The notes: generated from the letters alone by a model not told the origin. A stretch of 64,000 bases of DNA from Bradyrhizobium archetypum (GCF_013114835.1 NZ_JAAVLW010000007.1:248001-312000); one strand, 5' to 3'; positions 25,906 to 34,892 are shown, counted from the first letter of the stretch. A program made the numbers and translations.

Positions 25906-26796
25906 ATGGCAGCCAAGACAAAATTCCGGGGGTCGTTCACCGCCTTGGTCACGCCATTCAAGAACGGCTCGCTCGACGAGGCCGCTTTCCGCGCCCTGGT
26001 GGGCTGGCAGATCACCGAAGGCACCAATGGCCTGGTGCCCGTCGGCACGACAGGCGAAAGCCCCACCTTGAGCCATGACGAGCACAAGCGCGTCGTCGAA
26101 TGGTGCATCGAGGAGGCGAAGGGCCGCGTGCCTGTGATCGCCGGCGCAGGCTCGAACTCCACCAAGGAAGCGATCGAATTGTCGCAACACGCAGAGAAGG
26201 CGGGCGCCGACGCCGTGCTGATCGTCACACCCTATTACAACAAGCCTACGCAAGAGGGCATGTATCAGCACTTCAAGGCGATCAACGACGCGATCAACAT
26301 TCCGATCATCATCTACAACATCCCGCCGCGCTCGGTGATCGACATGTCGGTCGATACCATGAAGCGGTTGTGGGAATTGAAGAACATCGCCGGCGTCAAG
26401 GACGCGACGGCCAGCATGGTACGCGTCTCGCAGCAGCGTGCGGCGATGGGTGAGGACTTCAACCAACTCTCCGGCGAGGACGCCACTATCATCGGCTACA
26501 TGGCTCATGGCGGCCATGGCTGCATTTCCGTCACCTCCAACGTTGCACCGAGACTGTGCTCGGAGTTCCACACCGCCTGGCAGAAGGGCGACGTCGCCGC
26601 CGCGTTGAAGATTCATGACAAGCTGATGCCGCTCCACATGAACTTGTTCATGGAAACCAGTCCTGCGCCGGTAAAGTACGCGATGTCACTGCTTGGCAAG
26701 ATGGACGAGAAGCTGCGGCTTCCCATGGTGCTGGTGCAAGAATCGACCCGGGCTGCCGTACGCAGTGCCATGGTGCATGCCGGCCTGATCAACTAG
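25906..26796 (+). CDS. dapA: 4-hydroxy-tetrahydrodipicolinate synthase
   Basis: A 296-residue aldolase-type TIM barrel that condenses pyruvate with aspartate semialdehyde in lysine and diaminopimelate synthesis. The substrate loop GTTGESPTL (residues 47-55), Y137 in IIIYNIPPR and the Schiff-base lysine K165 in GVKDATAS are all in place. GGAGG precedes the ATG. It is divergent from the transglycosylase gene, so wall-precursor synthesis and wall turnover sit side by side. Confidence 0.97.
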   Translation: MAAKTKFRGSFTALVTPFKNGSLDEAAFRALVGWQITEGTNGLVPVGTTGESPTLSHDEHKRVVEWCIEEAKGRVPVIAGAGSNSTKEAIELSQHAEKAGADAVLIVTPYYNKPTQEGMYQHFKAINDAINIPIIIYNIPPRSVIDMSVDTMKRLWELKNIAGVKDATASMVRVSQQRAAMGEDFNQLSGEDATIIGYMAHGGHGCISVTSNVAPRLCSEFHTAWQKGDVAAALKIHDKLMPLHMNLFMETSPAPVKYAMSLLGKMDEKLRLPMVLVQESTRAAVRSAMVHAGLIN

Positions 26797-26841
26797 GGGA
26801 CCGGCACTGTCTTCGCCCGAGGGACGAAGAGGGGAGCCAAC

Positions 26842-27255
26842 ATGCTGAAGGAATTCCGCGAATTCGCGATGAAGGGCAATGTCGTCGACCTCGCCGTCGG
26901 CGTCATCATCGGTGCGGCCTTCGGCGCCATCGTGACGTCGCTGGTCGGCGATGTGATCATGCCGATCATCGGCGCGATCACCGGCGGTCTCGATTTCTCC
27001 AACTATTTCACGCCGCTGTCCAAGGCGGTGACGGCCAACAACCTGGCGGATGCCAAAAAACAAGGCGCGGTGCTGGCTTGGGGCAATTTCCTCACGCTGA
27101 CGCTGAATTTTCTCATCATCGCCTTTGTCTTGTTCATCGTGATCCGGATTATGAACCGGTTGAAGCGCAAGGAAGAAGTCGCTCCGTCGGCGCCGAAACT
27201 GACCAGGCAGGAAGAGCTGCTGACCGAAATCCGCGACCTTCTGAAAAAGAGCTAA
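26842..27255 (+). CDS. mscL: Large-conductance mechanosensitive channel
   Basis: A 137-residue inner-membrane channel opened by membrane tension in hypo-osmotic shock. The N-terminal amphipathic helix LKEFREFAMKGNVVDLAVGV leads to the pore helix with the conserved AVGVIIGAAFGAIV pattern. A second transmembrane segment begins NFLIIAFVLFIVI, and a charged C-terminal helix ends LTEIRDLLKKS. It lies 45 bases after dapA and one base before smpB. Confidence 0.95.
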   Translation: MLKEFREFAMKGNVVDLAVGVIIGAAFGAIVTSLVGDVIMPIIGAITGGLDFSNYFTPLSKAVTANNLADAKKQGAVLAWGNFLTLTLNFLIIAFVLFIVIRIMNRLKRKEEVAPSAPKLTRQEELLTEIRDLLKKS

Positions 27256-27256
27256 C

Positions 27257-27730
27257 GTGACTGACAAGAACGAGCGCCCGATCAAGGTCGTCGCCGAAAA
27301 CCGCAAGGCCCGGTTCAACTACGCGATCGACGACACCATCGAAGCCGGCATCGCGCTGACCGGCACCGAAGTGAAGTCGATCCGCAACGGCAAGACCACC
27401 ATTGCGGAATCCTACGCGGATTCCAAGAACGGCGAGATCTGGCTGATCAACGCCAATATTCCGGAATACCTGCAGGCCAATCGCTTCAACCATGAGCCGA
27501 AGCGGCCGCGCAAGCTGCTCTTGCACCGAAAGCAGATCAACAGGCTGATGGGCGCAGTCGATCGCGAAGGCATGACGCTGATCCCGCTCAAGCTCTATTT
27601 CAATGAGCGCGGCCGCGCCAAATTGTTGCTGGCGATCGCCAAGGGCAAGAAGCTGCACGACAAGCGCGAGACCGCAAAGAAACGCGACTGGAGCCGCGAA
27701 AAGGGCCGGCTGATGCGGGCGAGGGGATAG
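27257..27730 (+). CDS. smpB: SsrA-binding protein SmpB
   Basis: A 157-residue partner of tmRNA in trans-translation, which rescues stalled ribosomes. It has AENRKARFNYAI near the N-terminus, then GIALTGTEVKSIRNGKT, then RPRKLLLHRKQIN, and the basic C-terminal tail HDKRETAKKRDWSREK that enters the ribosomal A site. It begins one base after the mscL stop, so the two are probably co-transcribed. The tmRNA gene itself is not in this window. Confidence 0.97.
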   Translation: MTDKNERPIKVVAENRKARFNYAIDDTIEAGIALTGTEVKSIRNGKTTIAESYADSKNGEIWLINANIPEYLQANRFNHEPKRPRKLLLHRKQINRLMGAVDREGMTLIPLKLYFNERGRAKLLLAIAKGKKLHDKRETAKKRDWSREKGRLMRARG

Positions 27731-27790
27731 GAAGCGAATGACGAGTAGCGAATGGTAGATTCCCCCGGCGATCTCTCTATTCGCCATTTG
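27731..27790. repeat. Dispersed repeat with GAGTAGCGAATGG/CTATTCGCCATT arms
   Basis: GAATGACGAGTAGCGAATGG and CTATTCGCCATTTG form an imperfect palindrome that fills most of the spacer between smpB and the peroxiredoxin gene. It belongs to the same family as those at 23290 and 61974. Confidence 0.65.
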
Positions 27791-27806
27791 CCCGGAGGAA
27801 AACGAC

Positions 27807-28382
27807 ATGGCTCAATCCAACCTGCTCGAGGTCGACTGGAGCAAGATCCCCGCACCGGTTGACGACGGCGGGGCGGCGCATCTCGTCGGCATGACGATGC
27901 CGCCGGTCACGCTGCTCGCCACCGACGGTAATTCGGTGACGCTGTCCGCGCTGGCCGGCCGGACCGTGGTGTTCGCTTATCCCCGCACCGGGGAGCCCGG
28001 CAAGATCAGTCTCGTCGACGACTGGGACATGATTCCCGGCGCGCGCGGCTGCACGCCGCAGACCTGCTCGTTCCGCGATCTGTTTGCCGAGTTGAAGGCG
28101 GCCGGGGCCAGGCAGGTGTTCGGCCTTTCAACCCAGGACAATGCGTACCAGACCGAGATGGCTTCGCGGCTGCATCTGCCGTTTCCGGTACTGTCAGATG
28201 ACAAGCTAGAGCTGACCCGCGCGCTGAATCTTCCGACCATGGAAGTCGCCGGACTGACACTGATCAAGCGGCTGGCGCTGATCATCGACGACGGCCGCAA
28301 CCGCCACGTGTTTTATCCGGTGTTCCCGCCGGACCGAAATGCCGCCGACGTGCTGGCGTGGTTGAGAGAGAATTCTGCTTGA
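27807..28382 (+). CDS. Peroxiredoxin (AhpC/TSA-Bcp-like)
   Basis: A 191-residue thioredoxin-fold peroxidase. The peroxidatic region reads RTVVFAYPRTGEPGK, and a CTPQTCSF motif follows near residue 71. The first, usually peroxidatic, cysteine position (PxxxTPxC) is therefore carried by a CxxxxC pair. It would reduce hydroperoxides using thiol donors. It has no signal peptide, so it is cytoplasmic. GGAGG precedes the ATG. Confidence 0.85.
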   Translation: MAQSNLLEVDWSKIPAPVDDGGAAHLVGMTMPPVTLLATDGNSVTLSALAGRTVVFAYPRTGEPGKISLVDDWDMIPGARGCTPQTCSFRDLFAELKAAGARQVFGLSTQDNAYQTEMASRLHLPFPVLSDDKLELTRALNLPTMEVAGLTLIKRLALIIDDGRNRHVFYPVFPPDRNAADVLAWLRENSA

Positions 28383-28396
28383 AGCGCAGTAATTAG

Positions 28397-28496
28397 ACCC
28401 TCATGGTGAGGAGGCGCATAGCGCCGTCTCGAACCATGCCCCGCTAGTGCCACTCATCCTTCGAGACGCGCTTCGCGCTCCTCAGGACGAGGTGTG
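28397..28496. repeat. Dispersed palindromic repeat (CTCAT...ATGAG-type)
   Basis: The segment contains GACCCTCATGGTGAGGAGGC and CGAGACGCGCTTCGCGCTCC, with internal dyads GGCGCATAGCGCC and GCGCTTCGCGC. It resembles the element at 63812. It lies between the convergent peroxiredoxin and uracil-DNA glycosylase genes and could act as a two-way terminator. Confidence 0.6.
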
Positions 28497-28544
28497 ACAG
28501 AGGCGCACGACCAATGAGCGAGGCGCACCTGCGACCCTGCCAAT

Positions 28545-29198
28545 CTACACGTCCAAATCCTTGCGCACTTTCGCAAACACCTCGCGAAACATCTTCGGCG
28601 TGAGCACGCCGGTGTTCGTGTTGTATCGCGAGCAGTGATAGCTGTCGTATAATTGAATGTTACTCGCCTTGTGTACGGCGCCGTGCGCAAAGGGGCAGGC
28701 GGCATTGCGGAGGCCCAGCGCCTTCAACGTCGATTCGTGGGCGATCCGCCCGAGCGCCACGATCGCGCGTAGTTTTGGCATGGTCGCAATGGTCGTAGCC
28801 AGGAATTGCCGGCAAATGTTGATCTCGACAGGCAGCGGTTTGTTCTGCGGCGGCACGCAGCGCACAGCGTTGCTGATCCGGCAATCGACCAGCCTCAGTC
28901 CGTCATCCGGCCGCGCCTGATAGGCACCTTTCGCAAAACCGTATTCGAGCAAGGTCGCATACAGGAGGTCGCCGGCGTAGTCGCCGGTAAACGGCCGTCC
29001 GGTCCGGTTGGCGCCCTGCAGGCCAGGCGCCAGGCCGACGATCAGCAGTTGCGCGTTGGCATCGCCGAATGAAGCGACCGGCGAGTTGTGCCAGCTTGGC
29101 TCGCGCTTGCGCGCCTCGGCGCGAAATTCGGCGAGCCGCGGGCAAAGCGGGCAGTTGCGGTCGGGCTCAGCAGCAGTGGGGGCGGGGAGGCCAGCCAT
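28545..29198 (-). CDS. Uracil-DNA glycosylase, family 5-like (UdgB type)
   Basis: A 217-residue base-excision repair enzyme removing uracil (and possibly other deaminated bases). Motif 1 reads GLAPGLQGANRTGRPFTGD (residues 55-73); the C-terminal motif reads YHCSRYNTNTGVLT. C16 and C19 (NCPLC) plus C111/C118-type cysteines in CRISNAVRCVPP are candidates for the [4Fe-4S] cluster. The absence of a catalytic aspartate in motif 1 is usual for family 5. The last motif has HCS in place of HPS. Confidence 0.85.
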   Translation of the reverse strand: MAGLPAPTAAEPDRNCPLCPRLAEFRAEARKREPSWHNSPVASFGDANAQLLIVGLAPGLQGANRTGRPFTGDYAGDLLYATLLEYGFAKGAYQARPDDGLRLVDCRISNAVRCVPPQNKPLPVEINICRQFLATTIATMPKLRAIVALGRIAHESTLKALGLRNAACPFAHGAVHKASNIQLYDSYHCSRYNTNTGVLTPKMFREVFAKVRKDLDV

Positions 29199-29202
29199 GT
29201 GT

Positions 29203-29278
29203 CAAAGCGATTTCGAGCAAAAGCCAGCCACGGACTTGATCCAGTGTCGATACCGGTTCGCGTTAGGCAAGCGCGCCA
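29203..29278. repeat. Dispersed repeat, GCGTTTTC/GAAAACGC family, diverged copy
   Basis: It begins GCGATTTCGAGCAAAAGCC, contains GATACCGGTTCGCGTTAGG and ends CGCGCCAAAC. The centre matches the copies at 14194 and 61187 but the ends have drifted. Confidence 0.5.
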
Positions 29279-29281
29279 AAC

Positions 29282-29320
29282 AAAAAGCCCCGGTTCTGTT
29301 TTCAATCAGAACCGAGGCTC
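29282..29320 (-). terminator. Rho-independent terminator of the NYN gene
   Basis: GCCCCGGTTCTG (29287-29298) pairs with CAGAACCGAGGC (29307-29318) with one mismatch. On the minus strand the hairpin is followed by TTTTTG, 22 bases downstream of the NYN stop codon. Confidence 0.85.
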
Positions 29321-29341
29321 TAGCAGCGTACCGTCTTATTC

Positions 29342-29971
29342 TCAATCGTCGAAATCATCGTCGGCGCCCCGCGGTGCCACCGTGCTCGCGCGCTGAAGGA
29401 ATTGCGGGGAATGATGACGCGGCTCGCGCGGGGCAGGGCGCTCGGAGGGATCGCGGCCCAGTTTTGATTGCAGCTCGACGAGATCGGTGAAGACGTCGGC
29501 CTGGCGGCGCAGTTCGTCGGCGATCATCGGCGGCTGGCTTGAAATGGTCGAAACGACGGTGACGCGAACACCGCGGCGCTGCACCGCTTCGACCAGCGAG
29601 CGGAAATCGCCATCGCCCGAGAACAGCACGATCTGATCGACATGCTCGGCGAGTTCCATGGCGTCGACCGCGAGCTCGATATCCATGTTGCCCTTCACCT
29701 TGCGGCGGCCGGAAGCGTCGATGAATTCCTTCGTTGCCTTGGTGACCACGGTGTAGCCGTTGTAGTCGAGCCAGTCGATCAGCGGCCGGATCGAGGAGTA
29801 TTCCTGATCCTCGATGATCGCGGTGTAGTAGAACGCACGCAACAGCGTCCCGCGGCTCTGAAATTCCTTGAGAAGGCGCTTGTAATCGATGTCGAAGCCG
29901 AGCGTCTTGGCCGTTGCGTAGAGGTTGGCGCCATCGATGAAGAGCGCAATCTTGTTGGAAGCTGGTGACAT
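29342..29971 (-). CDS. NYN domain protein (LabA/DUF88 family, PIN-like nuclease fold)
   Basis: A 209-residue protein whose first 160 residues form the NYN domain: IALFIDGANLYATAK with the first metal aspartate, GNMDIELAVDAMELA and LFSGDGDFRSLVEAV with further acidic residues. The C-terminal 40 residues are Arg/Pro-rich and end in an acidic DDDFDD. Relatives are proposed RNases or RNA-binding regulators. The ATG at 29971 is used; the TTG one codon upstream is less likely. Confidence 0.9.
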   Translation of the reverse strand: MSPASNKIALFIDGANLYATAKTLGFDIDYKRLLKEFQSRGTLLRAFYYTAIIEDQEYSSIRPLIDWLDYNGYTVVTKATKEFIDASGRRKVKGNMDIELAVDAMELAEHVDQIVLFSGDGDFRSLVEAVQRRGVRVTVVSTISSQPPMIADELRRQADVFTDLVELQSKLGRDPSERPAPREPRHHSPQFLQRASTVAPRGADDDFDD

Positions 29972-30331
29972 CAAATGGTTCTCACGTTGTTGTTAGCTTT
30001 TCTAGCGCAGCGGAAATCGACCGCGCGCACTTTCCAGTTCTGTTGCCTAAAGTTCGGTGAATCGTGCCGCGCGACAGTCACCACTGCAATTATGGTGAGG
30101 CGAGGGCGAAAAACCTATACTTTTGACGCTGCAATGAAGAGATTTACTTGTCCTGTACGGCAACCTCGCCGTGTCCGGACCCTCCGGCCCCGAATTTTCT
30201 GGCCCCGGGAACTGGGGTTAGCAGAGCCCATTAGGAAGGCAAATCACAATTTAGTCTTGCGAAACGGCCCCTGCCGCTATAACTAGCGCCCGATACCTGC
30301 AGATTTGGCCCCATTAACGGAGCGACAGTCT
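29972..30331. other. Divergent promoter region between the NYN gene and rpoZ
   Basis: These 360 bases contain no gene I can support; one 103-codon plus-strand frame lacks any domain. They must hold both divergent promoters. A candidate rpoZ promoter is listed separately. Confidence 0.5.
30257..30283 (+). promoter_or_regulatory. Possible sigma-70-type promoter for rpoZ
   Basis: TTGCGA (30257-30262) and TATAAC (30278-30283) are separated by 15 bases, slightly shorter than ideal. They lie 49 bases before the rpoZ start codon. This is sequence resemblance only. Confidence 0.3.
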
Positions 30332-30724
30332 ATGGCGCGCGTCACCGTGGAAGATTGCATTGATAAGGTCGACAACCGGTTCGACCTGGTGTTGCTGGCA
30401 GCCCATCGCGCCCGTATGATCTCGTCCGGATCACAACTCACGGTTGATCGCGACAACGACAAGAACCCGGTCGTTTCGCTCCGGGAAATCGCCGATTCCA
30501 CTATTTCCCCGGAAGACCTCCGCGAGGAACTGGTCCATTCCCTGCAGAAATTCGTCGAGGTCGACGAGCCTGAGGCCGATACCGTGCCTTTGATCGGCTC
30601 GGCTGGCGCCAGCGTCGATGCCGACGACACCGAGGTCGCGGTCGAGCGCATGACCGAGGAAGAACTCCTCAAGGGCCTCGAAGGCCTGGCGCCGCCGGAA
30701 GAGCAGCCCGAAGAGGACGAGTAA
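30332..30724 (+). CDS. rpoZ: RNA polymerase omega subunit
   Basis: A 130-residue protein beginning MARVTVEDCIDKVDNRFDLV, the standard omega N-terminus, with LAAHRARMIS and KNPVVSLREIA following. The C-terminal half is acidic, ending EEQPEEDE, as in other alphaproteobacteria. Omega helps beta' assembly and in some bacteria forms a ppGpp site; the (p)ppGpp enzyme gene follows directly. The upstream frame of nine codons is not needed. Confidence 0.97.
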   Translation: MARVTVEDCIDKVDNRFDLVLLAAHRARMISSGSQLTVDRDNDKNPVVSLREIADSTISPEDLREELVHSLQKFVEVDEPEADTVPLIGSAGASVDADDTEVAVERMTEEELLKGLEGLAPPEEQPEEDE

Positions 30725-30762
30725 TCCGGAACACCCGGCCGTCCCAGACTCCCCGATTTGCC

Positions 30763-30797
30763 AAAGGCCCGGACATCCGTCCGGGCCTTTGCTTTTG
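30763..30797 (+). terminator. Rho-independent terminator after rpoZ
   Basis: AAAGGCCCGGAC (30763-30774) pairs perfectly with GTCCGGGCCTTT (30779-30790) around ATCC, followed by GCTTTTG. It would separate rpoZ from the downstream rsh gene. Confidence 0.9.
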
Positions 30798-31013
30798 TTG
30801 ACAATTTTGCGGTTACAATGCGTCCTTATCCGGCGTGGCCGAAATCGGCTGGCTCGTTGGGCAAGGCAGGCCGTCGTGTCAGGCGTCGAACGGCCGCAGC
30901 CCAAGCGAAATTGAACCGTTTCACGGCCCGGGCGGCGTGCATCGCCGATCGAAAACGCATTAGATAAGTAAACGGCGAGACCCTTGGGGTCTGGTGGAAA
31001 AGGTACTGATGTG

Positions 31014-33308
31014 ATGGCGTATTGGCGCCGCAACTCCCGGCAGATGCAGGCCGCAACCGGCGGGGTCGCGGTCGCGCCGTCGTCGCCCGTGGCGGAGAAG
31101 CCCAAATCGCCGCGCTCGCGCATGATGCGGCAATACGATCTGGTCGAACGCGTCCGCTCGTATAACCCCGAGACCAACGAAGACCTGCTTAATCGCGCCT
31201 ATGTCTACGCCATGAAGGCGCACGGCACGCAGACGCGGGCATCCGGCGATCCCTACTTCTCGCATCCGCTCGAGGTCGCGGCGATCCTGACCAACCTCAA
31301 GCTCGACGACGCCACCATCGTCGCGGCGCTGCTGCACGACACCATCGAGGATACCGAGGCGACGCGCGCCGAGATCGACAACATCTTCGGCCATGAGATC
31401 GGCGCGCTGGTGGAAGGGCTCACCAAGCTGAAGCGGCTGGAGCTGGTCTCGCGCGAAGCCAAGCAGGCCGAGAACCTGCGCAAGCTCTTGCTGGCGATTG
31501 CCGATGACGTCCGCGTGCTCCTGATCAAGCTCGCCGACCGCCTGCACAATATGCGCACGCTGGAATTCGTGCCGCACGCCTCGCGCCGCCGCATCGCCGA
31601 GGAGACGCTGGACATCTATGCACCGCTCGCCGGCCGCATGGGTATGCATGAGATGCGCGAGGAGCTGGAAGATCTGTCCTTCCACGTGCTCGATCCCGAA
31701 GCCTACGCGGTGGTGAAGCAGCGGCTGGACGCGCTCGCCGAGCGCAACCGCAATCTGATCGGCGAGATCGAAAGCCAGCTTTCCAAGAATCTGCAAAAGA
31801 ACGGAATAACCGCGCGCGTCTACGGCCGCCGCAAGCAGCCGTTCTCGATCTGGACCAAGATGGAGCGGAAGTCGGTCGGCTTCGAGCAATTGTCCGACAT
31901 CTACGGCTTCCGCATCATCCTGACCGACGTTGAGGCCTGCTACCGCGCGCTTGGCGTCGTGCACACCACCTGGCCGGTGGTGCCTGGACGCTTCAAGGAC
32001 TACATCTCGACGCCGAAACAGAACGACTATCGCTCGCTGCACACCACCGTGATCGGTCCCGGCAACCAGCGCGTCGAACTGCAGATCCGTACCGAGGAAA
32101 TGAACCAGATCGCCGAATTCGGCATCGCGGCGCATGCCTTCTACAAGGAGGGCATGGGCTCGCCGACCGAACGGCTCAAGCACGAATCCAACGCCTTTGC
32201 CTGGTTGCGCCACACCGTCGGCATCCTTTCCGAGAGCGCCAATCCGGAGGAGTTTCTCGAGCACACCAAGCTGGAGCTGTTCCACGATCAGGTATTCTGC
32301 TTCACCCCGAAGGGCAAACTGATCGCGCTGCCGCGCCAGGCCAATGTGATCGATTTTGCCTACGCCGTGCATACCGACGTCGGCAACTCGGCGGTCGGCT
32401 GCAAGATCAATGGCAAGTTCGCGCCGCTGTCGTCCGAATTGCAGAACGGCGACGAGGTCGAGGTCCTGACCTCGAAGGCGCAATCGGCGCCGCCCTCGGC
32501 CTGGGAATCGCTCGCGGTGACCGGCAAGGCCCGCGCGGCGATCCGGCGCGCGACCCGCACCGCGGTGCGCGATCAATATGCTGGTCTCGGCCGCCGCATC
32601 ATCGATCGCCTGTTTGCCCGCGCCAAGATCGAATATGCCGACGACAAGCTAACCGGCGCATTGCCGCGGCTGGCGCGCGCCTCGATCGAGGATGTGATGG
32701 CTTCCGTCGGGCGCGGCGAACTGAAAGCCTCCGACGTCGCCCGCGCCATGTATCCGGACTACAAGGAAGAGCGGCTGGTAAAGTACGGGGCGGCCAAGAA
32801 GAGCCTCGCGGTGAAATTGAAGCTGAAGTCGGAGCCGCATCCGGCGCGCTCTACCTCCGTCATTCCGGTGCGCGGCATCAATTCGGATCTGCCGGTGAAG
32901 TTCGCGCCCAATGGCGGCGCCGTGCCGGGCGATCGCATCGTCGGCATCGTCACGCCGGGCGAGGGCATCACGATCTACCCGATCCAGTCGCCGGCGCTGA
33001 AGGATTTCGAGGAGGAGCCGGAGCGCTGGCTCGACGTGCGCTGGGATATCGACGAGACCATGCCGCAGCGCTTCCCGGCGCGGATCCTGGTTCACAACGT
33101 CAACGAGCCCGGCAGCCTCGCCCAGGTCGCCACCGTGATCGCCGAGCACGACGGCAATATCGACAATATCAGCATGTCGCGCCGCTCGCCCGATTTTACC
33201 GAGCTGACCATCGATCTCGAGGTCTACGACCTCAAGCATCTCAGTGCAATTATCGCCCAATTGCGCGCCAAGGCCGTCGTCGCCAAGGTCGAACGCGTCA
33301 ATGGGTAG
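31014..33308 (+). CDS. rsh: Bifunctional (p)ppGpp synthetase/hydrolase (RelA/SpoT homologue)
   Basis: The 764-residue stringent-response enzyme. The domains in order are: HD hydrolase with H108-D109 in LLHDTIED (intact, so hydrolysis is expected); a synthetase domain containing GRRKQPFSIWTKM and DIYGFRIIL near residues 285-310; TGS starting VFCFTPKGKLIALPRQ near 430; and a C-terminal ACT domain containing NEPGSLAQVATVIAEHDGNI. It is the single long RSH of alphaproteobacteria. The ATG at 31014 begins MAYWRRNSRQ; a later MMRQYDLVERV start is possible. Confidence 0.95.
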   Translation: MAYWRRNSRQMQAATGGVAVAPSSPVAEKPKSPRSRMMRQYDLVERVRSYNPETNEDLLNRAYVYAMKAHGTQTRASGDPYFSHPLEVAAILTNLKLDDATIVAALLHDTIEDTEATRAEIDNIFGHEIGALVEGLTKLKRLELVSREAKQAENLRKLLLAIADDVRVLLIKLADRLHNMRTLEFVPHASRRRIAEETLDIYAPLAGRMGMHEMREELEDLSFHVLDPEAYAVVKQRLDALAERNRNLIGEIESQLSKNLQKNGITARVYGRRKQPFSIWTKMERKSVGFEQLSDIYGFRIILTDVEACYRALGVVHTTWPVVPGRFKDYISTPKQNDYRSLHTTVIGPGNQRVELQIRTEEMNQIAEFGIAAHAFYKEGMGSPTERLKHESNAFAWLRHTVGILSESANPEEFLEHTKLELFHDQVFCFTPKGKLIALPRQANVIDFAYAVHTDVGNSAVGCKINGKFAPLSSELQNGDEVEVLTSKAQSAPPSAWESLAVTGKARAAIRRATRTAVRDQYAGLGRRIIDRLFARAKIEYADDKLTGALPRLARASIEDVMASVGRGELKASDVARAMYPDYKEERLVKYGAAKKSLAVKLKLKSEPHPARSTSVIPVRGINSDLPVKFAPNGGAVPGDRIVGIVTPGEGITIYPIQSPALKDFEEEPERWLDVRWDIDETMPQRFPARILVHNVNEPGSLAQVATVIAEHDGNIDNISMSRRSPDFTELTIDLEVYDLKHLSAIIAQLRAKAVVAKVERVNG

Positions 33309-33316
33309 GCGATATC

Positions 33317-33418
33317 GTCATTGCCGGGCAAAAGCGCCAAGAGCGTCTCTTGCGCTAAGCGACCCGGCAATCCATCCTTCTCAAGAAGATGGATGCGCGG
33401 GTCGAGCCCGTGCATGAC
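33317..33418. repeat. Dispersed palindromic repeat (GTCATTGCCGGG...CCCGTGCATGAC)
   Basis: GTCAT and ATGAC ends enclose inner dyads such as GCCGGGC/GACCCGGC, AGCGCAAG-type and CCATCCTTCTC-AAG-AAGATGG. It separates rsh from pdxJ on the same strand. Confidence 0.7.
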
Positions 33419-33465
33419 GTTCTGTGCTATCGAAGTCGCCCGTAAGCTTGCATGTGAGTCCAGTC

Positions 33466-34230
33466 ATGCCCGTTCCCTCGTTACGCCTCGGCGTCAATGT
33501 CGATCACGTCGCCACCTTGCGCAACGCGCGGGGCGGCGCGCGGCCGGATCCGGTGCGCGCGGCACTGCTGGCGATCGAGGCGGGCGCCGACGGCATCACC
33601 GCGCATCTGCGTGAGGACCGCCGCCACATCCGCGACAGCGACATGGCGCGGCTGAAGGCCGAGATATCGAAGCCCCTGAATTTCGAGATGGCGGCGACCG
33701 AGGACATGCTGCGGATCTCGCTGGCGACCAAGCCCCATGCCGTATGCCTGGTGCCGGAGCGGCGTGAAGAGCTCACCACCGAGGGCGGGCTCGACGTCGT
33801 CGGCCAGCACAATGCGCTGGCGCCGTTCATCGCGCGGCTCAACGATGCCGGCATCAGGGTGTCGCTGTTCATCGCGGCCGACCCCAACCAGATCGAGATG
33901 GCGGCAAGGCTGCGCGCGCCCGTGATCGAGATCCACACCGGCGGCTGGTGCGATGCGGTGGTCGATGGTCACGCTGATAAGGCCGAGGCGGAATGGCAGC
34001 GCATCGTCGAGGGCGCCGCCCTGGCGCGCGCCGCGGGGCTGGAAGTCCATGCCGGCCATGGGCTCGATTACCAGACGGCGGAGACGATTTCGGCGCTGCC
34101 CGAGATCGCCGAACTCAACATCGGCTACTTCATGATGGGGGAGGCGCTGTTCGTCGGCCTCGGCGAGACCGTGCGGCAGATGCGGGCCGCGATGGACCGC
34201 GGCCGCCAGAAAATCGCGAGCCCGCCATGA
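33466..34230 (+). CDS. pdxJ: Pyridoxine 5'-phosphate synthase
   Basis: A 254-residue TIM-barrel enzyme that joins 1-deoxyxylulose 5-phosphate and 3-amino-2-oxopropyl phosphate in vitamin B6 synthesis. Signatures: LRLGVNVDHVATLRNARGG at the N-terminus (catalytic His/Asn region), GITAHLREDRRHI near residue 45, and EVHAGHGLDYQT near 195. The ATG at 33466 begins MPVPSLRLGV. acpS overlaps the stop codon, the usual pdxJ-acpS arrangement. Confidence 0.97.
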   Translation: MPVPSLRLGVNVDHVATLRNARGGARPDPVRAALLAIEAGADGITAHLREDRRHIRDSDMARLKAEISKPLNFEMAATEDMLRISLATKPHAVCLVPERREELTTEGGLDVVGQHNALAPFIARLNDAGIRVSLFIAADPNQIEMAARLRAPVIEIHTGGWCDAVVDGHADKAEAEWQRIVEGAALARAAGLEVHAGHGLDYQTAETISALPEIAELNIGYFMMGEALFVGLGETVRQMRAAMDRGRQKIASPP

Positions 34231-34646
34231 TTATCGGCGTCGGCTCCGACCTGGTCGACATCACCAGGGTCGCCAAGGTGATCGAACGCCACGGCGACCG
34301 CTTCCTCGACCGCATCTTCACCGACGCCGAGCGCGCCAAGGCGGCGCGCCGCGCCAACAGCGAAAAGATGGTGGTTGCGACCTATGCCAAGCGATTCGCC
34401 GCCAAGGAGGCTTGTTCCAAGGCGCTCGGCACCGGCATTAGGCGTGGCGTGTGGTGGCGGGACATGGGCGTGGTAAACCTGCCGGGGGGCCGGCCGACCA
34501 TGAAACTCACCGGCGGCGCGCTGGCCCGGCTGGAAGCGTTGACGCCGGAGGGGTTTGAGGCGCGGATCGATCTGTCGATCACCGACGACTGGCCGCTGGC
34601 GCAGGCCTTCGTCATAATTTCGGCGGTCGCACCCGGCAAATCATGA
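34227..34646 (+). CDS. acpS: Holo-[acyl-carrier-protein] synthase
   Basis: A 139-residue phosphopantetheinyl transferase that activates acyl carrier protein using CoA. The two family motifs are present: MIIGVGSDLVDITRV at the start with the Mg-binding aspartate, and KRFAAKEACSKALGTG near residue 55 with the catalytic glutamate. Four-base ATGA overlap with pdxJ. Confidence 0.97.
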   Translation: MIIGVGSDLVDITRVAKVIERHGDRFLDRIFTDAERAKAARRANSEKMVVATYAKRFAAKEACSKALGTGIRRGVWWRDMGVVNLPGGRPTMKLTGGALARLEALTPEGFEARIDLSITDDWPLAQAFVIISAVAPGKS

Positions 34647-34827
34647 GCCGCGCAGGCGTTGGCGCCGGGGAAGCGGGTAAAACTAAAAATCGTTGATTTA
34701 TCAATAGATTATGAAGTTTTGACAAGGCGCTTGATTGCGCGCCCACCAACAACCGTCTAAAAACGCCGCCAACGACGTTTTCGAGCCAGGGCCGATTCCG
34801 GTTAGCGCCGGAATTAGCTCTCAACAT

Positions 34828-34892
34828 CAGTTATCTAGACCGTTTTCCTGACGCGAACGTACCAGGCGATTCGCGTGCGGAAAACGCTCTGC
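34828..34892. repeat. Dispersed repeat, GCGTTTTC/GAAAACGC family, minus orientation
   Basis: On the minus strand it starts AGAGCGTTTTCCGCACGCG and ends in CAGGAAAACGGTCTAGA. It sits in the acpS-lepB spacer just before the lepB ribosome binding site. Related to the copies at 14194 and 61187. Confidence 0.55.

Noticed and set aside
29975..30286. A 103-codon plus-strand frame upstream of rpoZ
   Set aside because: No recognisable sequence, poor composition and it occupies the only space for two divergent promoters.
30960..32576. A 538-codon open frame antisense to rsh, and similar long antisense frames at 1538-2845 and 14394-15857
   Set aside because: All are complementary to certain core genes and have shadow-frame composition (many Arg, His, Gln, Asp).
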